Below are positions 54,873 through 64,000 of a DNA stretch of 64,000 bases, piece by piece. The DNA is from Nissolia schottii (taxonomy: Eukaryota; Streptophyta; Magnoliopsida; Fabales; Fabaceae). Location: contig QANU01045757.1 of assembly GCA_003254905.1 (NCBI GenBank), forward strand, positions 1 to 64,000. Direction: 5' to 3'. Under the pieces are notes generated by a model that did not search any database, had not been told where the DNA came from, and was given only the letters and a program-made list of their open reading frames with translations. How positions within the stretch are numbered: position 1 is the first letter of the stretch; each line of letters begins with the position of its first letter. Position numbers and translations under genes: made by a program.

Positions 54873-57455
54873 TGTAACACCCTAGCTAGCTAGTCTACGC
54901 TTAAGTCGCAAACTTGCTTACTAAGTTGTTGTCCACTTTGGTTGGGGTAATACTTAGTCCCACATATGTGTTTAAAAATAGAGTTACCCAGAATATGGAC
55001 CAATTTACCCAGAATATGGTCCAATTTAAACTTTTCTTTGTACATCATATAGAGTAAACTAGGAGTCTTGTCGCGTTAGAACATACGTTGCGAGCGGAAC
55101 ATAGCATGCTTAACTTATATTATGGAGATATAATTAACATATAACAAGATAGCAACCAGTGCTCCATTATACACTCACAGACAAGTACACATATAATGTC
55201 ATAGGGAGTACGTACAAATGCTTAACACATACACACAGATAGTTTACTAACTAATAGTCTAATCTTGTGTTGGCCTCCTTTGGTACTGTTCTTCCTCGTG
55301 CTACTCTTCTCCTTACTCCGCGTCGAATCCTGGAGTCATGGATGAGTGGGGTGAGAACATATCGCTCTCAATGGGAAACCTTAGGAGTTGGGGAACTTCT
55401 TATTCTCATTCATGATCTAGGCCACTCAGGGGTTTCTAGGAGTCACAGTTATACTATATCCCTACCAGTTATTAAGATCCATACTAAGCCTGAGCAGCTT
55501 TATCTAATTTACTACGTGATTGGTGAAGCCTATTCTTCATTATCTATGTCATCTGTTCTCTATTCAAATTCCTAGATCACATATTGTCACATAATAAGTT
55601 TCAGCTTGCGTCCACTTATAACCGTGCCCATTTTAATTATAAGCTTATGCGCACATCCACTTATGTACAGTTGTATATCACATAGTTCACATACTCAAGT
55701 TCAACCCTCTCGTAGGGGTGGCCTTGCCGAACAAGCTACCTTTTAACTTAATATCGTGAGGACCAGGCAGCGCTTAACCTGAGTGGTTCTGCTTCCCACG
55801 AAATATCATCACTCACGATAGGAGTATTCATTCTTCTGCTTCGAATGGCGAGAGGATCTTTCGTCGTTCTTCGGCTTCAAACGAGATAATTCAAGGGTTG
55901 AACTTGTTTTTCCTGTCGGCCCTGTCGACGTAGCTAGGAAAACCTCGGTTCCTTTAGCATTATCATCATTTAGGGACTTAGTGATATCACGCCCTAGGGT
56001 TCCTCTCCTTACCTTTCCTTTCATTAGTCCAGTTCAATATTTCAAGTCCACAGTCCACATAGAATAGACATAGCCAAATACTTTATGCCAGATAGTTTAC
56101 TTAGTAAAAATGGTGGCTCCATGGATAATTACAAATAGTTTAAAAGCTTTGTTGGTGAAAGTCTCATAGATCATAAACAAGAAAATGTTAAGTTTCATGT
56201 TTGAGATTCTGAGTTTCAGTCAGTCCGCTTAGCGCCCTCACAGGCTGCTCAGCGCTCTGTCCGCTCAGCGTGAGCCCTAGCCGCTCAGCGCCTCCTGACT
56301 AATTTTAGGCCTCAATTTTGCAATTTTCCATGTTCCACAAGGTTTTTCATATTCAATCTTAACAACACTTCCTCTAATATTTATCATCAATTTCCCACTA
56401 CACAAAAGGCATGTTCCATGGTCCAAAACATTTTTCAACAACTATTCCATGAAGCACAAAAACACACATAGTTCTCATATTCAAGTAGAAGTAGTTGTAA
56501 GTCCTCAAGAATATTATCAAGCAATTAAACCTAGCATAATCTAACACAAAACATGTAACAACCATCCTCAATTATTTTAGAACCACATAGACAACGGTTA
56601 AGTCAGTTTACCCACTTGGAGACTAATTCTTCACAAGTTCTGCAGAAACTCCGAGAGTCTGGCAACTTGTGCTCCTTACTACCGTAAGAATTCTTAGAGG
56701 TTAGAAATGGAGGGTTTTGCTTAAGGAAGTAAGGAATGGTTTCTAGAGAGAAGAGTATGGAGAGTTAGGGTTTAGGTTAAGCATAAAACTATTGTATCTG
56801 TAGTTTGGCGGAGTAACGACGGAGTATGTAAACCGGCAGAGTTTTGGCAAGCTTCCTATGTCTTCTTTAATTTGAAGAGCTCATGGCCCTATTTATAGGC
56901 CACAAGGCAGTGTAGCTTCTCCAATAAGCCAAGGGTTAAATTGTCATTCTACTTGTTTATGATGACATCATCCATTACATCATCATAGTGAATCACCATG
57001 CCTAGTCACAACCTCTGAAATTTTGACCACCAAGTGGCTAGCTTCCAAACCGTGAACTCCTCCTTGAGTGTGGCCGAAATGTTTTTCTTCTAATTTTCCA
57101 AGACCAAATTCTGATCAGTTTTGATAGTGTTTGGTCGTTAGTTGTCCCAGTACTTCGCGCATGGTTATCCGAAAAATATTCTGATCACGTCCTTGTGATC
57201 TACTAATTTTCCAAGGAATAATTAAGGCTAATCTAAGATATTTGTAAACTTTTCTTCCATAGTCGTATCTTTAACCGATATCTTACATGCACCATTGAAC
57301 TCGGATGACAAAACGGGTTCGTTCCAATGTCTGCAGAATTTCACGAAACTGAACAGAATTTCTTCTGTAGACATTTGACCTAAAAGCTTGTGTGATGGCT
57401 TGTTCCCCTATTTAATTTATGAAATCTTTATTAAGGGAAAAAGCGGGATGTTACA
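54873..57455 (-). mobile_element. Solo LTR (LTR-E), Ty3/gypsy, Tekay-like, whole
   Basis: A 2,583-bp LTR from TGTAACACCC to GGGATGTTACA with a perfect target duplication agatg (54,868-54,872 and 57,456-57,460) drawn from the satellite monomer. It shares internal blocks with LTR-B (gagtggggtgagaac, gagcagctttatct) and the gctcagcg cluster with LTR-A. No internal minisatellite was noticed at the place where other copies have one. The perfect flanks argue for a relatively young insertion reduced by LTR-LTR recombination. Confidence 0.9.
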
Positions 57456-57654
57456 AGATGGTCATAGATGCCATCGATTTGACCCATCATAAGTCATTGA
57501 ATTATCGGATATCTCACAATATATTAGATGGTCATGCATGTCATCCATTTGACCTACCACAGGTCATTGAATTATCCAACCATAGATTAGATTGTCATAC
57601 ATGACATCCATTTGACCCACCACAGATCATTGAATTATCCAACCATATATTAAA
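57456..57654. repeat. 70-bp satellite, block 12 (last)
   Basis: About three monomers after solo LTR-E, ending in a 'tattaaatga' edge against a TRIM LTR remnant. No satellite is seen beyond this point. Confidence 0.88.
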
Positions 57655-57791
57655 TGAGCTTATTTATAGGCTGAAGTCACCCAACGGCCAAAATACAAAT
57701 TACAATCAATTAAATATTTAAAAGATTATAATTAAATCAAATCAAATCAAATCAAATCATTTACAATCATTAACATAAATTATTCATAACA
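57655..57791 (-). mobile_element. Partial TRIM LTR remnant
   Basis: It matches the inner half of the TRIM LTR at 2,760-2,872 (tatttataggctgaag, caacggccaaaa, attacaatcaattaaata, ending ttcataaca), with extra copies of aatca. No partner LTR or interior is adjacent. A broken fossil of the same family. Confidence 0.75.
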
Positions 57792-58121
57792 TCTACCTTA
57801 CTTTTTTGTTTCCATATCCAAAAGCTTTACATTTAAAAATTAATTTAATTTTTTTTAAAAGTGTTCTATTTATTTTTATAGTATATTATTAATAATATTG
57901 TTTAATAAATTTAACACTTTACATGAATGTTAATTTACCAAATGAACTGTGAATACAAGATTGAATATATAAAATGAAAGAGCATGACATTCAACCCCTA
58001 AATATATTACATAAAAAAGCAACCTTGAATTTGGGTTCGGATGTAACTTTAGGTCTGTTTTGTGATCCATGTTGTTCTAATTTTGCTTCTATTTTGGGTC
58101 CTTGTCCCTATATATAGACAA
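57792..58121. other. Intergenic, nothing recognised
   Basis: AT-rich sequence without recognisable coding or repeat structure. Its last eight bases (atagacaa) are the left flank of the hAT-like MITE. Confidence 0.6.
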
Positions 58122-58948
58122 CAGTGTTATAAAATTCGACTCGTGACTTAACCCGGCCACCTCATTGGATTATTGGGTCACTGGTTTAACCAGTGAGTAA
58201 TTGGGTCACTTGTTGACCCAGATATAAATAAAATAATAATAAAAAATAATATATAACCTAATAAATATATGACCTAAAAAACTTATAAAAAAACCACATA
58301 AATAATATGCATTTATTTAAACATCCATCATAACATAAAATGACTTAAAATATATAAAAAGGTTTAAACTTCAAATCTCATACTAAACATAAACATTTTC
58401 GTTGGTTGCATCATGAGCATATCAAACTGAACCTAAGATAGACCACATAGGTAACAGTCTAACAGATGACGAAATCAAACGGGATTGAAAAAGGCTTGTA
58501 TGATCATGGGATGGATAGATGGGGGACAAGCAGAACCACTACCATAAGAATGTACTAAGACATGATTTGATTCAGCAATTTTGCCATTAAACTCATAATT
58601 AAGCACTAGTAAATTTCATTTAGTCCAATGACTAATAAAACTCGAGAATTGAACTGACCATTCATGGATACGTCAGAAAGAAAATAATCATAAAATTTTG
58701 ATTAGTATCTAAATCGAAATCAATTCCTACAAAAGAAGAAACTGAAATTCGTAACTAAATTGATGCCCTAGGATCTCAATTTGTAAAAGAATCAACAAAT
58801 TCAATTAAGAAAGCAATGACATTTTTTTTCCTTTACTAAACCACATGGTTTTGCTTTAAAAAAAAAACCAAGCATGACTCAACCGGGCCGGGTCACCAGG
58901 TTTATGAAACCTGGCCGACACTAGGTCAAGTCGGGTTTTATAACTATG
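58122..58948. mobile_element. hAT-like non-autonomous DNA transposon (827 bp)
   Basis: Ends CAGTGTTATAAAATTCGACT and, read inward from the other side, CATAGTTATAAAACCCGACT form terminal inverted repeats of ~20-30 bp. Flanks atagacaa (58,114-58,121) and atagagag (58,949-58,956) match at six of eight bases, as expected for an old 8-bp hAT duplication. GC-rich subterminal cccgg and gggtca words repeat in both ends. No transposase is encoded. Confidence 0.65.
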
Positions 58949-58967
58949 ATAGAGAGAGTATTTTTTT

Positions 58968-58997
58968 CTAACCTCCACAACTTCATGTGGAAGTTAG
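58968..58997. repeat. Short inverted repeat
   Basis: ctaacctccaca (58,968-58,979) and tgtggaagttag (58,986-58,997) pair with one mismatch around a 6-base loop. It could be a terminator-like hairpin or a MITE scar; no partner gene is evident. Confidence 0.4.
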
Positions 58998-59439
58998 CAA
59001 CGTCCACATTTGACTTTGGACACATACGTACTTTTTCTTTTCTAACTCAACATATTGTTTTGCTAATTTGGTAATTTTATTTAATCTACACTAATTACAT
59101 TTCAACATTTTCTCTCTCTTCAATTATTTGTGTCTTGAACTTAATTTTTTTCTCTCACTTGATTAATATTCACTCTCTATACACTTTCTTTTATTGAATA
59201 ATATTTTTTTTTCATACCCAAATAATTTATAAATTTTAAAAACTCAAGTAATAACATCTTAATAACTTTTTTTTTTCTGTAAAATTTGTAATTAGTTAGA
59301 ATTGTTCATTTATCCTAATTAATATTATCAATGTTTCTCATTATAGATTTTAACCCTTTTATGGTGTGATTATAGTTTTTAAGTCTTTTTTTAATACCTC
59401 AAAAAGCGAATAGAGAGGCTAAGGCCTAAAAAACAAAAC
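58998..59439. other. AT-rich intergenic sequence
   Basis: T-rich sequence with no recognised gene. The T runs just before 59,440 would be the poly(A) side of the minus-strand LINE. Confidence 0.5.
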
Positions 59440-61560
59440 ACCTGCAAAATCCACCAAAAGAGCAAAAGATAAAGTTACCAATCGCTCCCTACTTGGGTAA
59501 AAAATCTGCACATTGGTTTGCTTCCATAAGCATATGATGAATGTTAATGATCCAGTCACGACTCTTCAACAACCTAATATCACGGATGAGACCATAATAA
59601 AGATGGAAATCACTACAACTTGTAGAAATCAAGGTCACTACATGAAAGGAATCACAGTCATGAACCACCATATGAAAGTCAAGCCGTCAGGCAAGGTCCA
59701 AACCTAGCTTAATAGCCATTAGTTTAGCCTAGAGGATATCACAATGACCTAGAGAAGCATAGAAACCAAAAATCCAGCCTCCTTGACTATTCTGCATAAG
59801 CCCCTACGACTAGCTTTGCTATGAGAACCAAGAACACTTCCATCCACGTTTAGTTTAACAAAAAAAGGAGGTTCATCACGAATACGCCTGCAAAGTAACC
59901 AATCATACCCAAAAGCCACTGAATATTCTCCTAACTGATTCCCTTGCCAAGTTATACAATCCCAGAGGTCTTCATTCAGCCAGAAAAATCTTATTATTGA
60001 AAATATCCTTGACGATATTAGGAAGAATAGTAGCAAGAGAAGAAAGATTCCATTGTCCCCGATGCCAAATGTCTCGAATTCAGAGCTCAATGTTAGAAAT
60101 ATGAACAAAATCAACCAATTACCATAAAAATAAAAGCCTCTCCATTCCCAAACCTCAAGGAAAAGCCCTCCTAGAGAGCAAGCCAAGCCTTAATAACTGA
60201 TTTCTACACTGCCGAGGAAGCACAGATTTGTGCAAAGAGGACCAAAAGTCCTTGTCAGCATGTATTTATTCCAAATAACCTGCACCCAAGGCTAAACTTA
60301 TGCCAAATTTTCCAGATAAGCTTACCAAGAAAAGCAGTATTTGTATCCTGACCATTTATGACCCCAAGACCTTCAAGATGGCGAAGCCTAGCAATTTTAT
60401 CAAAGGCCACCGGATGCCAACCTTATGCCCCTCTTTATTCTGCCAGAGAAAATGGCAGAGATGCTTATTGATGGAGTTACACACAGAAGTTGGAAGCCAA
60501 GAAATTCACATGTTATAAGTTGGCATGACTGATTTTGCGAGTGGCCTTTTCCAGGAACTCAAGCGCTTTGAGATCTTATCAATCAAAAAAATTATATTCT
60601 GATCTCTTTTTCCTACCTTAGATTAAGGGGAAACCCAGATATTTACAAAGATTAGAACATAAAGGAATCCCAATAATAGCCAAAATTAAGCAAAAATGCT
60701 ACATGTACACCTAATTTTATACACTCATACATACACCATTAATAATGCACAAACTTTATTCTCATGAGTGCACAAACATTACAAACTTATAGATAATATT
60801 CTCAATTATACTTAATTAAGTGCACAAACATTACAGGCATTAAAACGCAAACTTTATGTATATAAGTATAGGGTGTATGTATGATGTATATTTTTTTGTG
60901 TACGTGTAGCGGGACTCAAATTAAGCATGCTTGCTCGCAGGACATTTTTAGAGTAAAGAATTCTAGACTTTTGCACATTAACTCTAAGGCCCGAAGCACA
61001 CTCAAAATCATAGAGCACTTTCATCACCAACTGAGCCTGAGATTCAAATTATAATCAGCATTCAAATTTGAATTAACCATAGGATCAGGAGCATTAAACA
61101 CGACGTCATCTGCTTCTTCGTCTAGCTGCATTCCCTGCGGAATCTTCTCACCGCCAACTACCGCTGCAGCCACCGTTGGAACATCACATGGTGGTTCTAT
61201 ATATTACAGTCACGAGCAACATGGCCAAAGCATTTGCAAGATTTACAAATCAATTGCAAGCTCTCGTAAAAACCTTATGATAATGATCATGGACCCGAAC
61301 GAACTCCTCCACAGGGCACATAGCCATCATCAAAAATCACGCTCGGTTTGACCCCGAGAGCACCAGCACGCTACACTTTTGCAAGCATACGTGCAACCAC
61401 TTCCTCATAGGGTGGAGCACGCGACGGCGGCGCCGTGCCCAACACCTTGTCCCTGAAGAAGGTTCCCTTCCAAAACTCGGCCAAACAAGGCGGAGCCTTC
61501 GTTGTCTCCGCTTCCTTCTCTTTGGAAGCCCCACACCGCTCTAACCCTTCGTGTGTTCAA
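59440..61560 (-). mobile_element. L1-type LINE with RNase H domain, internally deleted
   Basis: On the minus strand, from 61,540 downward, ORF1-like sequence (FWKGTFFRDKVLGTAPP, then YEEVVARMLAKV) leads to a CCHC knuckle (CKSCKCFGHVARDC, about 61,215). Near 60,480-60,300 is the end of the reverse transcriptase region (HLCHFLWQNKEGHKVG, NTAFLGKLIWKIWHKF). Then comes an RNase H (RVT_3) domain: PPFFVKLNVDGS (about 59,860), KLMAIKLGLDL and, at the end, ANQCADFLPK (about 59,495). A subset of plant L1 elements carries such an RNase H domain. The endonuclease and most of the reverse transcriptase are missing, since ORF1 and the RT end are only ~0.7 kb apart. Several stops and frameshifts are present. 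A MITE is inserted at 60,693-60,917. Confidence 0.78.
60693..60917. mobile_element. Mutator-like MITE with 10-bp target duplication, inside the LINE
   Basis: Inverted repeats gctacatgtacac (60,698) and gtgtacgtgtagc (ending 60,910), extended by matching tacatacacc words, enclose ~150 bp of AT-rich DNA. A perfect 10-bp direct repeat aaattaagca flanks it (60,683-60,692 and 60,918-60,927). A 9-11 bp duplication points to a Mutator-type transposase. No coding capacity. Confidence 0.72.
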
Positions 61561-62420
61561 CACACTGTGTGACACCTGTACTTGATATCATGAACACTTA
61601 TTCAACACTCGTGTATTTAAAAGTGTTTAAATAAAATGTTTTACACTCGGGTTATATCTAAAAGTTTTTTTTTGCCACAAAAATATTTAAAATATTTCAT
61701 ATATTAAGGAGATTTAGAAAGCATTGAAAATTTATAATTTAAAATCATATATTATTATAAATCTAGAATATTATATATATATATATATATGTATATTTAT
61801 TGTGTGGGCGGGCGTGAGTGTGTAAATTCTTAAAATTGGTGTATTCTCGTGTCCCACATCTCTCTTGTCCGAGTTGGTGCTTCTTAGACCACAATAGACA
61901 AAACAAATACAGAAAATAGAAATAGAATATGCAAAAACGCATCTATTAATCTATCTATCTATGTGTAAAAATTAGATATTCCCACTTTATGGACTAGACA
62001 CATGTCAACACCACAACAAAATTTTCCCTTCAAAAGAAGTAGTACATGGAATATTCATACATTGATTTTTTTTTCAATACATAATTATTTATATTCTTTG
62101 TATATTCATACGTATAATTTAGTTATTACATGATTAATAACAAAATTAAAATAAAATGGGTAAAACCTTCTTTTGGCCTCATAGTTAAATAAAATAATAA
62201 GGATATTTTTTTTATTAATTATTAGTATAATCAATCACCTAATGACTCATGATAATCTTAAAAAATTGAAAAATTTAAAATTTAAATTTATTGTACAAGA
62301 TGAAGCATGTTAATTTAAAAGATGAATATTTTTTTTTAAAATATATATACACACACATACTCGAATGATGAAATGGAGGGAGGGATGGATGGATGGATGG
62401 ATAGATTTTGATTTGTTTGC
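61561..62420. other. AT-rich intergenic sequence with microsatellites
   Basis: No gene recognised. It contains an (at)n run near 61,773-61,790 followed by gtgtgggcgggcgtgagtgtg, a tatc run near 61,950, and a (gatg)n run at about 62,380-62,402. Confidence 0.6.
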
Positions 62421-62435
62421 ATGTCTAATTCTAAT

Positions 62436-62690
62436 AATAAGTTTTTCCACAGTATTCATACACACGAATTTCTAAATATCATTAGACTTTTTGATGTACC
62501 AATCCATGTATTCAATTTGAAGGTTGACACTTCAATCATGTTTCTTAGAAACATTGATTACTCTGCCAGATTCTGTAATGGTAGCATGTTATTCATTACT
62601 AGAATTGATAAACAAATTATTGAAACAAATGTTTTAACAGTTAACAACATCGGTAAAAAGGTGTTCATGCGAGGGGCGACTTCAACATCA
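62436..62690 (+). pseudogene. Helitron (PIF1-like) helicase C-terminal fragment
   Basis: Reads FLNIIRLFDVPIHVFNLKVD, TSIMFLRNIDYSARFCNGS, then FITRIDKQIIETNVLTVNN and GKKVFM. This follows the plant Helitron helicase pattern (L..L.VG.P.MLLRNID.S.GLCNGTRL...I..G..IGE.VFIPR). The expected Gly in the LKVG motif is Asp and LCNGTR is FCNGSM, so the active core is altered. The rest of the helicase and the Rep domain are absent nearby. It is a short isolated piece in an otherwise AT-rich stretch. Confidence 0.75.
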
Positions 62691-62762
62691 GTATCAAGAC
62701 ACTCACTCATTTTGTGTATAGGAAAATTTTTAGAAATATATATTCATTGTTTGCTATTATGA

Positions 62763-64000
62763 CAACAACTTTTCTTTATGTAAAATGTTTCAAGTAAAAT
62801 GTTTCAACCTTTAGTTAATCTCACAAACTATACATTTCATTAATAATATACGCAGGGGCAAAGCTAGACCATTTTTGTTAGGGGCTAGATTTGGTCTCTC
62901 AAAGATATAGCAGTCTCAAAGATATTGAAATATTATAAATAATTGTTACATTAAATTTATATATTGTTACATTCCACGCAACTACACCAAAAACTTCACA
63001 AACTTTTCACATTGTATTAGGCATTTGCCCACACATTGGAAAAACACAAAACTCGTACTTTGAAAAGACCCAAACGAACAAAGAACACAAATTTTGATCC
63101 TTTAACCAATACCCCACTGATACATACTCACACACGTTAGCACACCACCAAAACGAGTATCACCTATGGTGACAACAATAGAAGAGACCATTGCCACCAT
63201 CAATGCACCTGCACGAGCAACAGAAACTAAACAAATTAAATCAACAAATTCAAACAATTCATCAAAAGTCAGATCTAAAGTAGAAAAACACCAATAAACT
63301 AGATTCTCCACCACCACATGACAAAAATACCAAATTTTCATAACCCTAGATCTTAAAGGTCACATATCCAACGAAATGGAGCTAGATCTGTTGAAAACGC
63401 CAGAGCACTACCTCCATCATATCCATCTAGATTAATTAACACCAAATCTTTTTACACACTCTTTTTCTTTTTGTAGCTCCAGTTCACATCACAAGTCAAT
63501 CAATAATGGCTCCTCGAACTCGGAGGTGAATGAACATCGTCGTTGACGATAACATAGCCTTGACCCCCTTTTTTTTAAATTCTCCACATCATTTTGTCAA
63601 TCAATCTTTGACAAAGTTAGCAGAGTTATCAGTTTGACTTTTTTTTTAGATAATTTGGAACAATCTTTGGCTAATAGCGGGACCAAAGCTATGTTGCTAT
63701 CAACCACGATGTTAACCAGCTTCGAGTTTGAGGAGCCATCATTGATCGATGTGAGATATGGATTGAAGCTACAGAGAGAGAGAAAGTGGGCAAAAAGAAA
63801 ATTGAGGAGAATGGATTGTATCATTTCATTTTATAGAACAAATACCACAGTTCCCATCAACATTTCTTAAATATAATAATAATGATGAGGACAAATTTCG
63901 TAAATCTTTATTATCTCACATTAATTACAACTCTAGTTTTTCTCTCACATCTCTAATGTTTACTATCCAATATTCTCTCACCTAATAATTACTATTTTGT
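62763..64000. other. AT-rich intergenic sequence, nothing firmly recognised
   Basis: A phrase 'ggggcaaagctagacca' near 62,857 resembles the ends of common plant repeats, but no partner end was found. Short open frames on both strands at 63,100-63,870 overlap each other and show no known motif. Confidence 0.5.

Noticed and set aside
63102-63870. Overlapping 75-79-residue frames on both strands
   Set aside because: No motifs, no splice or promoter context, and AT-rich composition. Most likely chance frames.

Overview
This window is plant nuclear DNA, almost certainly from a eudicot (a legume would fit, but the sequence does not settle it). It is repeat-rich heterochromatin with few live genes. 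The evidence is Tekay/Del-like LTR retrotransposon remains with a methionine-tRNA primer site, a TRIM-type element, an L1 LINE carrying an RNase H domain, hAT- and Mutator-like MITEs, a Helitron helicase fragment, and spliced fragments of a plant TRAF/MATH gene.

Layout. Positions 1-57,654 are dominated by one satellite family: a 70-bp monomer with 63-bp and shorter variants, about 25 kb in twelve blocks. The monomers are organised into higher-order units, most clearly a 203-bp (70+70+63) unit. Two kinds of sequence interrupt the arrays. (i) A ~0.85-kb non-satellite segment occurs six times, plus a diverged seventh copy. On the minus strand it has exon-like blocks bounded by splice-type AG/GT signals, so I read it as a fragment of an unidentified host gene amplified together with the satellite. 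(ii) LTR elements are inserted into the satellite. They are a TRIM (2,631-3,467, target duplication cattt), a solo LTR (5,422-8,753), a gag-only LTR element (9,096-13,893) joined to an inverted LTR (13,894-15,663), a second solo LTR (54,873-57,455, target duplication agatg), and a truncated LTR at the left edge. Three of these have target duplications that match the satellite monomer, so the satellite came first.

Positions 42,500-52,000 hold a tandem duplication with a ~3.75-4.0-kb period and a partial third copy. On the minus strand its units carry decayed exons of a TRAF/MATH-domain gene related to plant TRAF1a/b (MUSE13/14), which are adaptors in NLR turnover and autophagy. One copy also contains a 284-base T run and a degenerate satellite-like patch. 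Next to it, on the minus strand, is the first exon of a possible live gene (52,689-52,949). It encodes a signal peptide plus a Pro/Ser/Thr-rich arabinogalactan-like segment, has a splice donor, and has a TATA box upstream.

Positions 57,655-64,000 are AT-rich intergenic DNA with a TRIM LTR remnant, an hAT-like MITE, a deleted L1 LINE with a Mutator-like MITE inside it, and a Helitron helicase remnant. No complete protein-coding gene, tRNA or rRNA was recognised. The most interesting points are the co-amplified satellite plus gene-fragment arrays, the different minisatellite at the same place in each of four LTRs, the gag-only element whose 3' end meets an inverted LTR, and the satellite-like patch in a decayed gene intron that may bear on the satellite's origin.
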